Below, piece after piece: positions 16,989-25,289 of a stretch of 40,375 bases of DNA; the first letter of the stretch is position 1; each line of letters starts with the position of its first letter. The stretch lies in IMG/VR virus record IMGVR_UViG_3300017917_003325, positions 1-40,375 of that record. One strand, written 5' to 3'. Position numbers and translations under genes: made by a program. The notes below the pieces were generated by a model. The model saw nothing but the letters and a program-made list of their open reading frames with translations, did no database searches and was not told where the DNA came from. The DNA comes from a virus.

Positions 16989-17654
16989 ATGGCAGTCGCA
17001 CCAGTTAATAAGTTTATAACTCTTGCAGTTCCAGTTGCACCAGGAGAGCAAACAGTCTACTCCACACCAACTGGAGTTTCTGCAATTATTCTTTATGCAC
17101 AAGTATCAAATGTTTCTACTGGAACAACTTATCCAACAGTTACTTTTACCCATCGAAGAAAATCAAATAGAACAGGAAATATAAGAAATATTAGAATTAT
17201 AAGAGGAACAGAAGTTCCTCCAAATGATAATTTGGTTATTATTGACGGTAGACTTGTTTTAGAAAGAACCGCACTTATTTCCGATTCGGTGGTAATTGAA
17301 GGAACTCAATCTGGAATTGTTACAGTCACAAATTGTTTATATGATAATAATACTGGAGTAACCACAGTTACAACATTAACTCCTCATAATTTTTCTTCTG
17401 GTAGTGAAATTACCATGAGTGGATTGGCCTTTACTTGTTCACCTGGAGCGAGTGGAATTACAACAACAATCTATCCATCTCCTCAATCATCATTTACAGT
17501 AACTTCGATTACTGGAAGTGTGGGGACATCACTTACGTTTACGACAAATACTGGTGTGATTTCTGGAATTGCACATACTTATGTAAGTGGTGGTAAGGTG
17601 GGCCCACTTCAAATGGAATTTATTTGCAGCATCCTAGAGAATAGTACGGTATAA
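16989..17654 (+). CDS. Small tail fibre-associated structural protein
   Basis: 221 residues between two large fibre genes. The N-terminal ~105 residues are a compact beta domain (VNKFITLAVPVAPGEQTVYS, GVSAIILYAQVSNVSTG, VTFTHRRKSNRTG, VPPNDNLVIIDGRLVLE). A second beta-rich part has a GIVTVTNCLYDNNTGVTTVT strand pair and an Ig/adhesion-like LTPHNFSSGSEITMSGL segment, similar in style to a segment of the 1808-residue fibre (TTSAAHGLNSGTPIKIKGVSG). I recognise no named family. A good GAGATAAGAG ribosome binding region precedes the ATG. It is probably a connector or minor fibre component, by position only. Confidence 0.8.
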   Translation: MAVAPVNKFITLAVPVAPGEQTVYSTPTGVSAIILYAQVSNVSTGTTYPTVTFTHRRKSNRTGNIRNIRIIRGTEVPPNDNLVIIDGRLVLERTALISDSVVIEGTQSGIVTVTNCLYDNNTGVTTVTTLTPHNFSSGSEITMSGLAFTCSPGASGITTTIYPSPQSSFTVTSITGSVGTSLTFTTNTGVISGIAHTYVSGGKVGPLQMEFICSILENSTV

Positions 17655-17656
17655 TT

Positions 17657-20600
17657 ATGGCAAAGTACGGTAGTGGGAGTAAAAAGGTAACTCCTAATGT
17701 TGGTCTACGGACAGGCAGATATCAATATCTAGCATTAGAAGATGCTGAACCTAATTTAGGTTTTACAAGTGAAAAAGTATTACCACTTAAAGATAATTAT
17801 TATCAGTTAGTATCTTTTGATGGTGGTACAGTATATGATAGATATTGGCAAGTAGCACCAGCAGGGATTATTACTGGTATTTCCATATTTGATGAGGGAT
17901 TTATTGTAGGAACTGGAAATAGCATCAATAAGATTGATTTTCGTGGAAATATTATTACTGCTACGGCAAATAATTTCGGGACAATTTCTACAATTACTGT
18001 AGCACCGCCAGGAAGCGATACACAACTCATCTATAATTCTAGTGGAAACTTTGCAGCATCGGCAAATTTAACTTTTTCTTCAAACACACTTTCTGTTACT
18101 GGATTTGGAAGTTTTTCTCAAGGTTCTTATAACCAATATGTAAGAGTTGGAGTTGCAAGTAATAATGTAATTGATACAACAAGTGGCAATTTAGTTCTTG
18201 ATGCAAATAGTGGCATCACTTCAATTAAGAGTATTCTACTGGCAGGAATTACAACCTTTAGTGGATCTAATTCATCAAATCTAGTTACACTTTCTCAAAC
18301 TGGAACTGGAAATGCTTTATTTGCAAATGGAACTGTAATTAGTGGTTTAGGATCGATTGGAGTTGGGACAACAATTCCAACTCAAGAACTTGATGTGAAT
18401 GGAGATGTTCGTTTAAGGGGCACGATTTACGATTACAACAATTTACCTGGAAACACTGGACAAGTACTTGTAAAGAATATTCTTGGAGGATTAGATTGGG
18501 TTAATCAAAGCACTCTTCAAACTGGGGCTGGAGGAACATATACAAATATTCAATATCAAACCTATGCAGGAGTCATGGGTGGTGCTTCTAATTTTGTATA
18601 TGAACCAATTAATAGTAGAGTTGGAATTGGAAGCACATTACCACAATATCTTTTAGATGTTCTTGGATATTCTAGATTTACTGGCCAAACAGAAATTAAT
18701 AATCTAAGAATTACTGGTGTTGCTACAATTGCAACTTTGGGTGTTACTGGTCTTACAACTTCACAAAATCTAATTATAACTGGTGTTGGCACATTTACAT
18801 CTTTAGGTGTTACTGGACTTTCTACAACTAAAGATTTAAGAGTTACTGGTGTTGCTACAATTGCAACTTTAGGTGTTACTGGACTTTCTACAACTAAAGA
18901 TTTAAGAGTTACTGGTGTTGCTACAATTGCAACTTTAGGTGTTACTGGTCTTACCACAACTCAAAATTTGATTGTAACCGGGCTATCTACATTAAGTGGA
19001 GCAAGAATTAATAATGTATATGTTGGAACAACAGATAATAATACAATCAGCACTCCTACTGGAAATTTAGTTTTAAATTCTACTGGTGGAACGACGCAAG
19101 TTAATGATATTCTTTTTGTTAATGACACAACACAAACAACAAGCATAACTGATGGAGCACTCGTTGTTAATGGTGGAGCTGGAGTTAAGAATGATTTGAA
19201 TGTCGGTGGTTATGTTGCAATTGGAGGAACTCTTGGAGTTACTGGAGCATCAAGATTTACTTCTAATGTAACTATTGATACTTCTGCTTCTTTATCAATT
19301 TTAAATACGACGCAATCAACAAATAAAGATACTGGATCTGTAATTATTGAAGGTGGAGTTGGAATTGAAAAGAATTTAAATGTTGGTGGTGCATCATCAA
19401 TTACAGGAATTACAACATTTGGTTCTAATGTTCTTCCGTTTACAAATGGAACTCAAAATTTAGGAAGCGTTACTCAAACATGGAATAGTGTCTATGCAAC
19501 AACATTTGTTGGAAGAATTTTAGGAAATGCTGAAACTGCTGGTTATGCAACCACAGCAGGTCTGACAACTCATATTAAAGGTGGTAGTGCAGGTCAAATA
19601 CCTTATCAAAGTAATGTAAATACAACTTTATTTACTGCAACTGGAACTCAAAATTACTTATTACAATCCAATTTTACTAGTGCTCCATCTTGGATAGATC
19701 CTGCATCTTTAAAAGTTGCTTATGCCGATAACGCTGGTATTGCCACCAACATCAAAGGGGGATCTGGTGGATCTATACCATACCAAACTGCAGTAGATAG
19801 AACTGCCCTATTAGCAAATGGATCTGCAGGTCAATTACTCCAGTCAAATGGTGGTTCTGCAGCACCAAGTTGGACGAGCACTAACACCCTCTCAGTTTCT
19901 TATGCCGATAACGCCGGTATTACCACTAACATCAAAGGTGGATCTGGTGGATCTATACCATACCAAACTGCAGTAGATAGAACTTCTTTATTAGCAAATG
20001 GATCTGCAGGTCAATTACTCCAGTCAAATGGTGGGTCTAATGCCCCCTCTTGGGTAAATCCTTCAAATCTTACAGTTCAAAACGCCAATAACGCGATTTA
20101 TGCAAACAACGCCGGTATTACCACTAACATCAAAGGTGGATCTGGTGGATCTATACCATACCAAACTGCGGCGGATAATACCTCACTATTAGCAAACGGA
20201 ACACTAGGACAATTACTTCAGTCAAATGGTGGTAGTTTAGCACCAAGTTGGGTTAATGCAACAGATCTTATTGTAAATAACGCGATTTATGCAAACAACG
20301 CCGGTATTGCTACAAATATTAAAGGTGGTTCTGGCGGTTCTATACCATACCAAACTTCATTAGATAGAACTGCCCTATTAGCAAACGGAACACTAGGACA
20401 ATTACTTCAGTCAAATGGTGGTACTGCGGCTCCTAGTTGGGTTAATGCAACAGATCTTGTTATAAATAACGCGATTTATGCAAACAACGCCGGTATTACC
20501 ACTAACATCAAAGGTGGATCTGGCGGTTCTATACCATACCAAACTTCAGCAGATAGGACTGCTTTATTAGCAAATGGATCCGCAGGACAATTCCTTCAGT

Positions 20601-22570
20601 CAAACGGTGGCACCGCAGCACCAAGTTGGGTTTCCCCAAGTGGTCTTACGGTTTTATATGCATCTTATGCAAACAACGCCGGTATTGCTACAAATATTAA
20701 AGGTGGATCTGGTGGATCTATACCATACCAAACTGCAGTAGATAGAACTTCTTTATTAGCAAACGGAACTCTAGGTCAAATATTACAATCAAATGGTGGT
20801 ACTGCGGCACCAAGTTGGGTTTCCCCAAGTGGTCTTACGGTTTTATATGCATCTTATGCAAACAACGCCGGTATTGCCACTAACATCAAAGGTGGTGCTG
20901 GCGGTTCCATACCATACCAAACTGCGGCGGATAATACCTCACTATTAGCAAATGGAATATTAGGTCAAATATTACAATCAAACGGTGGCACCGCAGCACC
21001 TTCCTGGGTTTCCCCAAGTGGTCTTACGGTTTTATATGCATCTTATGCAAACAACGCCGGTATTACCACTAACATCAAAGGTGGATCTGGTGGATCTATA
21101 CCATACCAAACTGCATTAGATAGAACTGCCCTATTAGCAAATGGATCTGCAGGACAATTACTCCAGTCAAATGGTGGTAGTTTAGCGCCAAGTTGGGTTT
21201 CTCCTTCCAATCTTTCTGCAAGTAAAGCAGGATACGCCGATAACGCTGGTATTGCCACTAACATCAAAGGTGGTGCGGGCGGTTCTATACCTTATCAAAC
21301 TTCAGCAGATAGAACTGCTTTATTAGCAAATGGAACTGCTGGATTTATTTTACAATCAAATGGTGGGACAGCAGCTCCCAGTTGGGTTAATGCAACTGGT
21401 ATTGTAGTTACAAATTCTACCTTTTCGTCTTATGCCGATAATGCAGGTCTGACAACTCATATTAAAGGTGGTAGTGCAGGAGCAATACCTTATCAAAATT
21501 CGACAAATCAAACAGCTTTCGTATCAGCTGGAACTGCGGGATTTATTTTAAAATCAAATGGAACATCTGCACCGAGTTGGATTAACCCTGTAGGTGCTGG
21601 GGGTATTACTGTTGCAACTTCAAATTATGCCGATAATGCAGGTCTGACAACTCATATTAAAGGTGGATCTGGTGGATCTATACCTTATCAAACTTCAGCA
21701 GATAGGACTGCTCTATTAGCAAATGGAACTGCAGGTCAATTACTCCAGTCAAATGGTGGTTCTGCGGCACCAAGTTGGGTCGCCCCAACAAATCTTACTG
21801 TATCAAATTCCACTACTGCTACTAGAGCAACTAATGTTGCTGGAGGTGGTGCAGGAACGATACCATATCAAACTGGATCAAATAGTACAGCATTTACACC
21901 AGTTGGATCAGTTGGACAAGTATTAACATCTAATGGAACTGGCACCCCAACTTGGACAACACCAAGCACAAATGCAACTACAGTAACAACTACAGGAACT
22001 GGTGCTTCTGGAGACTTTTTTATAACTTTTACTTCTGGTGGAGCAGGAGCACAATTATTAACTGATACTGACTTAACTTATAATCCAAGTTCAAATGTTC
22101 TTAACGTTCAAAATATTGGATCAACTCGTATTCTTTCTCTTGGTGTAGGAACTCCCGCATCAGGAACGACCGGTGAAATTCGTGCAACCAATAACATTAC
22201 TGCATATTATTCCGACGAAAGACTGAAAGAAAATATTAAACCAATTCCAAGTGCTCTTTCAAAACTTCTTGCACTAAGAGGAGTTACTTATAATAGTAAT
22301 AAACTCGCAGAACAATATGGTTATACTGATAAGAAAGAGCAAGTTGGAGTAATCGCTCAAGAAGTAGAAAAGGTATTACCACAAATTGTAGTTCCTGCAC
22401 CATTTGATATTGCACAAGACAAAGATGGAACTGAATATTCAAAGAGTGGTGAAAATTATAAGACCGTTCAGTATGATAAACTTATTCCTCTTTTAATTGA
22501 AGCGATTAAAGAGCAGCAAGAGACAATTATAAATCTGCAAAGAAGAATTGAATCTTTGGAGAATCAGTAA
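17657..22570 (+). CDS. Giant repeat tail fibre with S74 chaperone domain
   Basis: 1637 residues. Regions in order: an N-terminal attachment domain (about 1-120); GIGST.P...LDV fibre repeats; four 22-residue repeats (352-439); more fibre strands; thirteen ~63-residue repeats (638-1439) of the type NIKGGSGGSIPYQT...LLANG..GQLLQSNGG..APSWV; and a C-terminal intramolecular chaperone of the peptidase S74 type, YYSDERLKENI (S1519, D1520) through VGVIAQEVEKVLP to QYDKLIPLLIEAIKEQQ and a coiled coil. S74 domains trimerise the fibre and then cut themselves off just before the Ser-Asp. Its host-binding tip is probably provided by the adhesin encoded next. Confidence 0.93.
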   Translation: MAKYGSGSKKVTPNVGLRTGRYQYLALEDAEPNLGFTSEKVLPLKDNYYQLVSFDGGTVYDRYWQVAPAGIITGISIFDEGFIVGTGNSINKIDFRGNIITATANNFGTISTITVAPPGSDTQLIYNSSGNFAASANLTFSSNTLSVTGFGSFSQGSYNQYVRVGVASNNVIDTTSGNLVLDANSGITSIKSILLAGITTFSGSNSSNLVTLSQTGTGNALFANGTVISGLGSIGVGTTIPTQELDVNGDVRLRGTIYDYNNLPGNTGQVLVKNILGGLDWVNQSTLQTGAGGTYTNIQYQTYAGVMGGASNFVYEPINSRVGIGSTLPQYLLDVLGYSRFTGQTEINNLRITGVATIATLGVTGLTTSQNLIITGVGTFTSLGVTGLSTTKDLRVTGVATIATLGVTGLSTTKDLRVTGVATIATLGVTGLTTTQNLIVTGLSTLSGARINNVYVGTTDNNTISTPTGNLVLNSTGGTTQVNDILFVNDTTQTTSITDGALVVNGGAGVKNDLNVGGYVAIGGTLGVTGASRFTSNVTIDTSASLSILNTTQSTNKDTGSVIIEGGVGIEKNLNVGGASSITGITTFGSNVLPFTNGTQNLGSVTQTWNSVYATTFVGRILGNAETAGYATTAGLTTHIKGGSAGQIPYQSNVNTTLFTATGTQNYLLQSNFTSAPSWIDPASLKVAYADNAGIATNIKGGSGGSIPYQTAVDRTALLANGSAGQLLQSNGGSAAPSWTSTNTLSVSYADNAGITTNIKGGSGGSIPYQTAVDRTSLLANGSAGQLLQSNGGSNAPSWVNPSNLTVQNANNAIYANNAGITTNIKGGSGGSIPYQTAADNTSLLANGTLGQLLQSNGGSLAPSWVNATDLIVNNAIYANNAGIATNIKGGSGGSIPYQTSLDRTALLANGTLGQLLQSNGGTAAPSWVNATDLVINNAIYANNAGITTNIKGGSGGSIPYQTSADRTALLANGSAGQFLQSNGGTAAPSWVSPSGLTVLYASYANNAGIATNIKGGSGGSIPYQTAVDRTSLLANGTLGQILQSNGGTAAPSWVSPSGLTVLYASYANNAGIATNIKGGAGGSIPYQTAADNTSLLANGILGQILQSNGGTAAPSWVSPSGLTVLYASYANNAGITTNIKGGSGGSIPYQTALDRTALLANGSAGQLLQSNGGSLAPSWVSPSNLSASKAGYADNAGIATNIKGGAGGSIPYQTSADRTALLANGTAGFILQSNGGTAAPSWVNATGIVVTNSTFSSYADNAGLTTHIKGGSAGAIPYQNSTNQTAFVSAGTAGFILKSNGTSAPSWINPVGAGGITVATSNYADNAGLTTHIKGGSGGSIPYQTSADRTALLANGTAGQLLQSNGGSAAPSWVAPTNLTVSNSTTATRATNVAGGGAGTIPYQTGSNSTAFTPVGSVGQVLTSNGTGTPTWTTPSTNATTVTTTGTGASGDFFITFTSGGAGAQLLTDTDLTYNPSSNVLNVQNIGSTRILSLGVGTPASGTTGEIRATNNITAYYSDERLKENIKPIPSALSKLLALRGVTYNSNKLAEQYGYTDKKEQVGVIAQEVEKVLPQIVVPAPFDIAQDKDGTEYSKSGENYKTVQYDKLIPLLIEAIKEQQETIINLQRRIESLENQ
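18710..18973 (+). repeat. Four tandem 66-base repeats
   Basis: Four units encode 22 residues each of the form VTGVATIATLGVTGLSTTKDLR. Units 2 to 4 are nearly identical in DNA, unit 1 slightly diverged. It is a second, independent repeat type inside the same fibre gene. Confidence 0.92.
19568..21974 (+). repeat. Thirteen tandem ~189-base repeats
   Basis: Thirteen units of about 63 residues share KGGSGGSIPYQT, LLANG, LQSNGG and APSWV. Blocks such as AACATCAAAGGTGGATCTGG are identical over several units, while the short linker between APSWV and the next NNAG differs in length and sequence. Units 1, 11 and 13 are the most diverged, as expected for array ends with active recombination in the middle. 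Confidence 0.95.
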
Positions 22571-23992
22571 ATGCCGTTACCTTGTCCCGGACCTGCTCCA
22601 ATTAGTCTCTTAGATATTCAGAACGAATTTGGTGGTACTTATCTTGATGGAACCTTTACTCAAATTAGAGAATATTATAGAGGAGGTTCTTATGTGCAAA
22701 ATACTCCTACAAATGCCAATATTCCCACTAGTGGTCAAATAAGTTTTGATCAATTTTTTTGCTCATTAGCGGAAATTGTTGTTTATATTACACAAAATAC
22801 TGCAAATGTTGATGTTAGATCTTTATTTGGTAGTAATTGGACTAGTCTTGTACCTAAAAGATTAGTTATTAATCCAGGAGTTATTGTATATAATACAAAT
22901 CCTTATGCAATATCCAATCTTAATGGATATGCCATGAGAATTTATGATGATTTTAATGGGAGGTTAACAATTCAAAACTTTGGGTCGATTCAAGGTGCCG
23001 GTGGTCGTGGTGGAGGAACACCTATTTTGTCTGGAGAATCAAGAACTAATTTAAATTCTGGTGGACAAGGTGGAAATGCGATTTATATAGGTCCGACTTC
23101 ATATGGGGGCGGCGCATCTAGTCCAAGACGAACAGTTTTCTTTGATAATCGAGGAACTATCTATGCGGGCGGCGGCGGCGGCGGTGCTTCGTCAGGATCC
23201 GGTGGTACAAAAAATTATAGTTTTCAAAATAATAACGTAAGAATAGAATTAACAACATTAAATCAAACTTATGGTGGTGGTCTTGGGCAGGGATATAATC
23301 AGACCAAAACAAATTCAACTGTATCTGGAGCTGGGGGTTCTTATAGAATAGTATTTAGCACTAACGGTTGGGCTACTTCTGAAATGAGATTTCCACCAAA
23401 TTCAGATATTACTGTTACTGCACAGAGTGCATACACAAGAAATATCTATATTGGATCTAATAGTATCGGAAGATTTAGTCATACAGCATCTGGTATTGGA
23501 AATATAGGAAGTGACGGTTGTATATATCTTTATCCTAATCAAAGAACTTCGTTTTGTGGGTTTAACTTCTCTGGAAACGGATTGGGTGGTATGTATATTG
23601 CTGGTAACAATAGTACAGTTAATGTAAGTTTCGGAAGTGGTAGTTCTGGATGCTATCAACTTACAAAAGATCCAAATCAAGTCGTAAATGGAAGCTTAAA
23701 TCCTTCATCCAATAATACTTTTGGTGGTTTTTATGCGGTTATCAATCAATCCGGTGGTGGTCCAGAACAAACTCAAGGTTTTGTACGTCTTTCCGGTAAT
23801 TGGGGAACAGTTGCTGAAAATATGCCTCAGGGTACAACACCATCATCTCCCGCAGGTGCAGGTGGAGATTGGGGACAAAACGGCGGCAGCGGCGGATCTG
23901 GATCTGGAGGAGCATCTGGTTATTCAATCGTAAATGCATCTCAGTATGTTAGTTATATAAGTCAGGGATCTATTGCTGGTCCAACTACTTAA
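22571..23992 (+). CDS. Glycine-rich tail fibre tip / adhesin
   Basis: 473 residues. The N-terminal ~65 residues have the phage fibre-attachment pattern ISLLDIQNEFGGT ... IPTSGQISFDQFF. A beta domain follows (about 70-145), then glycine-rich segments (GAGGRGGG, AGGGGGGASSGSGG, GSGGSGSGGASG) separated by variable, aromatic- and Asn-rich loops (about 145-460). The layout is that of polyglycine-II adhesins such as gp38 of T2/T6-like phages, in which loops between Gly helices bind receptors; this is by analogy. It starts directly after the S74 fibre stop, behind a GGAG site within the end of that gene. The poly-Gly DNA (GGCGGCGGCGGCGGCGG near 23168) is more GC-rich than its surroundings. Confidence 0.82.
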   Translation: MPLPCPGPAPISLLDIQNEFGGTYLDGTFTQIREYYRGGSYVQNTPTNANIPTSGQISFDQFFCSLAEIVVYITQNTANVDVRSLFGSNWTSLVPKRLVINPGVIVYNTNPYAISNLNGYAMRIYDDFNGRLTIQNFGSIQGAGGRGGGTPILSGESRTNLNSGGQGGNAIYIGPTSYGGGASSPRRTVFFDNRGTIYAGGGGGGASSGSGGTKNYSFQNNNVRIELTTLNQTYGGGLGQGYNQTKTNSTVSGAGGSYRIVFSTNGWATSEMRFPPNSDITVTAQSAYTRNIYIGSNSIGRFSHTASGIGNIGSDGCIYLYPNQRTSFCGFNFSGNGLGGMYIAGNNSTVNVSFGSGSSGCYQLTKDPNQVVNGSLNPSSNNTFGGFYAVINQSGGGPEQTQGFVRLSGNWGTVAENMPQGTTPSSPAGAGGDWGQNGGSGGSGSGGASGYSIVNASQYVSYISQGSIAGPTT

Positions 23993-23998
23993 TAAATA
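23992..23998 (+). promoter_or_regulatory. Late-type promoter element
   Basis: ATAAATA overlapping the adhesin stop, 22 bases before the ATG at 24020. It fits late expression of the next gene. Confidence 0.5.
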
Positions 23999-24019
23999 GA
24001 CAGTAATTATTACTTGTTT

Positions 24020-24499
24020 ATGGATATTACTTATATTTGGGATATTCAATCTATACATGTAGTGCCATCTTTAAGTGATGATGGTTATACTAATATTGTA
24101 AAAAAAATATATTGGTCATTAACTGCTACAAATGAGCAATTAGTTAGTGATTTTCTCACAGATGTGGCAACTGTTGATATATTTTCAGATAAGACAAATT
24201 TTATACCTTATTCCGATTTAACCCAAGAACAAATTATTTCTTGGATTCATGAAATTTTAGGAGAAGAGAAAATTAATACCATGAAAAAAATCCTTGAAGA
24301 TAGGATTCAAAGTACACTTGATCACCCGACAGTAATGTTCCCTTTACCGTGGGTTAGTTATTTGCCACAAGAAGCCATAACCTCAGAATTCTTACCTACA
24401 GAAATTATACAAGCAGAATTAGAACCAACAGCAGAACCAATTCTGATAGAACCAGCATCAGAAGAAACACTACCAGAAGAAGTTCCCGAAACCCCTTGA
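24020..24499 (+). CDS. Conserved cyanophage protein of tail fibre region
   Basis: 159 residues from ATG 24020; an in-frame TTG at 24014 is less likely. It begins MDITYIWDIQSIHVVPSLSD, then GYTNIVKKIYWSLTATNEQL, a pattern I have seen in many cyanophage proteins near tail fibre genes (ITY.WDI......D...DVV..I.W). A helix (EEKINTMKKILEDRIQSTLD) and PTVMFPLPW follow, and the last ~45 residues are Glu/Pro/Thr-rich and probably unstructured. Function is unknown; a fibre or baseplate accessory role is inferred from position. The TGA stop lies within the -35 of the next promoter. Confidence 0.8.
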   Translation: MDITYIWDIQSIHVVPSLSDDGYTNIVKKIYWSLTATNEQLVSDFLTDVATVDIFSDKTNFIPYSDLTQEQIISWIHEILGEEKINTMKKILEDRIQSTLDHPTVMFPLPWVSYLPQEAITSEFLPTEIIQAELEPTAEPILIEPASEETLPEEVPETP

Positions 24500-24524
24500 C
24501 AGGGCGCCCAAGACCCCCTATAAT
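24496..24524 (+). promoter_or_regulatory. Perfect-consensus sigma70 promoter
   Basis: TTGACA (24496-24501), a 17-base GC-rich spacer and TATAAT (24519-24524), an exact housekeeping consensus. It drives the small genes at 24550 and 24771 and perhaps the first tRNA. Confidence 0.9.
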
Positions 24525-24549
24525 ATGAGGGTAATCAACGGAACACCAA

Positions 24550-24759
24550 ATGAGCACCGCACAAGAAACCGTACAGGGTATTGTGATTGATGTATGCACC
24601 CGCACTTTTCTTCTTCTCAGCGATCAGGGCAGCGAGCGTCTGGTTGAGTGTGATACTGTAGAAGAGTTTATGAATGTGTTGGAAGTTGTAACTGCTCAAC
24701 TTGACCCCGAGCAAATTGAGTATGCTGACCTTGCTATCAAAGGTCAAGAAGTTAACTAA
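24550..24759 (+). CDS. Small conserved hypothetical protein
   Basis: 69 residues, acidic, with a probable beta start (VQGIVIDVCTRTFLLLSDQG) and a helical end (EEFMNVLEVVTAQL, QIEYADLAIKGQ). I do not recognise a family with a function. The gene is the first one behind the perfect promoter at 24496-24524, and the next gene begins 11 bases after its stop, so both are probably on one early transcript. Codon use is GC-richer than in the preceding fibre genes, as in gp32 and the helicase. Confidence 0.8.
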   Translation: MSTAQETVQGIVIDVCTRTFLLLSDQGSERLVECDTVEEFMNVLEVVTAQLDPEQIEYADLAIKGQEVN

Positions 24760-24770
24760 ATATTAACCAA

Positions 24771-24944
24771 ATGGAAGTTTTCACCGTGGCAGAATTTCAA
24801 GAACGTTTTGACGAATTGGTTGAAAGAGTGGAAAATGGAGAGCATTTAGGTATAATTAACGAGAATGGACAAGCAGCGGTTATGATGCCTACAGTTGATG
24901 AACTTATACGAATACACACTGAGTTAAACAACGAAGCACCCTAA
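24771..24944 (+). CDS. Phd/YefM-type antitoxin, orphan
   Basis: 57 residues: MEVFTVAEFQERFDELVERV, then ENGEHLGIINENGQAAVMMP and TVDELIRIHTELNNEAP. This is the classic N-terminal domain of Phd/YefM antitoxins: a short strand, FxExFDELxERVExGExxxI, NxNGxAVxxxPxxEL. These proteins bind operator DNA as dimers and neutralise RelE- or Doc-type toxins with a C-terminal tail. Here the tail after the DNA-binding fold is only ~10 residues and no toxin gene lies next to it (tRNAs follow). It may neutralise a host toxin during infection or act only as a repressor. The gene is short and easily missed. Confidence 0.82.
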   Translation: MEVFTVAEFQERFDELVERVENGEHLGIINENGQAAVMMPTVDELIRIHTELNNEAP

Positions 24945-24959
24945 TTCTAAGGGTTTTAT

Positions 24960-25047
24960 GCGAGTGAGACTTGGTAGTCAGAGGAGTCTTATAAACTCTT
25001 TCCGCCAGATTAGCGGCTTTGACCTGGTTCGAATCCAGGCACTCGTA
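24960..25047 (+). tRNA. tRNA-like gene, class II shape, apparent UAU anticodon
   Basis: The acceptor stem GCGAGTG (24960-24966) pairs with CACTCGT (25040-25046), with one G-T, and A25047 is the discriminator. The T arm is perfect: CCTGG, TTCGAAT, CCAGG (25023-25039). The anticodon arm GGAGT / CTTATAA / ACTCT (24983-24999) puts TAT at 24990-24992, an isoleucine AUA anticodon. A 23-base variable arm holds a CCGC/GCGG hairpin, as in Leu, Ser or Tyr tRNAs, not Ile. The D arm is short (GAC, 6-base loop, GTC) and position 8 is A rather than U. CCA is not encoded. It is either a real but odd tRNA, possibly leucine-derived, or a decayed one. Confidence 0.55.
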
Positions 25048-25049
25048 TT

Positions 25050-25123
25050 GCTCGTTTAGCCATCTGGTGAAGGCAGCGTTCTCATAAAGCGCCGTAGGAA
25101 GAGTTCGATTCTCTCAACGAGCA
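25050..25123 (+). tRNA. tRNA with CAU anticodon (elongator Met or Ile2)
   Basis: Acceptor GCTCGTT (25050-25056) pairs with AACGAGC (25116-25122), discriminator A. U8 and A9 are present, D stem GCC/GGC, anticodon stem GCGTT/AGCGC with loop CTCATAA, so the anticodon is CAT. The T loop is TTCGATT, with an A-C mismatch at the stem base. G1-C72 pairing excludes an initiator. Elongator Met and lysidine-modified Ile2 cannot be told apart by eye. No encoded CCA. Confidence 0.88.
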
Positions 25124-25124
25124 C

Positions 25125-25153
25125 TTGACCACTATGACTTTTTGAGTTATAAT
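25125..25153 (+). promoter_or_regulatory. Sigma70-type promoter before tRNA-Leu
   Basis: TTGACC (25125-25130), 17-base spacer, TATAAT (25148-25153), directly after the CAU tRNA. The transcript should start ~8 bases before tRNA-Leu at 25169. The elements match those of the gp32 promoter exactly. Confidence 0.82.
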
Positions 25154-25168
25154 GGTCTTATACATCAC

Positions 25169-25255
25169 GGGCGAGTGATGAAATTGGTTAGACATTTCAG
25201 ACTTAAAATCTGACGGGCATTAATGCCCATGCGGGTTCGAGTCCCGCCTCGCCTA
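25169..25255 (+). tRNA. tRNA-Leu (UAA)
   Basis: Acceptor GGGCGAG pairs with CTCGCCT (G1-U wobble), discriminator A25255. Anticodon stem TCAGA/TCTGA with loop CTTAAAA gives anticodon TAA. The class II variable arm GGGCATTAATGCCC and T arm GCGGG/TTCGAGT/CCCGC are complete. It reads UUA, a common codon in this AT-rich phage. No encoded CCA. Confidence 0.95.
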
Positions 25256-25261
25256 CTTAAA

Positions 25262-25268
25262 ATAAATA
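25262..25268 (+). promoter_or_regulatory. Late-type promoter element
   Basis: ATAAATA 7 bases after tRNA-Leu, 21 bases before the ATG at 25290. A start of transcription near 25275 would exclude the upstream ATG at 25275 as the main start. Confidence 0.45.
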
Positions 25269-25289
25269 TAAGATATGGGAATTCATCCT

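Noticed and set aside
18562-18957. Minus-strand 131-residue repetitive frame
   Set aside because: Antisense to the 66-base repeats of the 1637-residue fibre; no independent start context.
14145-21974. Repeat blocks as possible CRISPR arrays
   Set aside because: The repeats stay in one open frame, are contiguous or have coding linkers, and encode fibre sequence; no palindromic repeat with unique spacers of fixed length.
24756-24762. CTAAATA before the antitoxin gene as a late promoter
   Set aside because: It lies only 8 bases before the ATG, too close for a transcribed leader; the gene is better explained by the perfect promoter at 24496.
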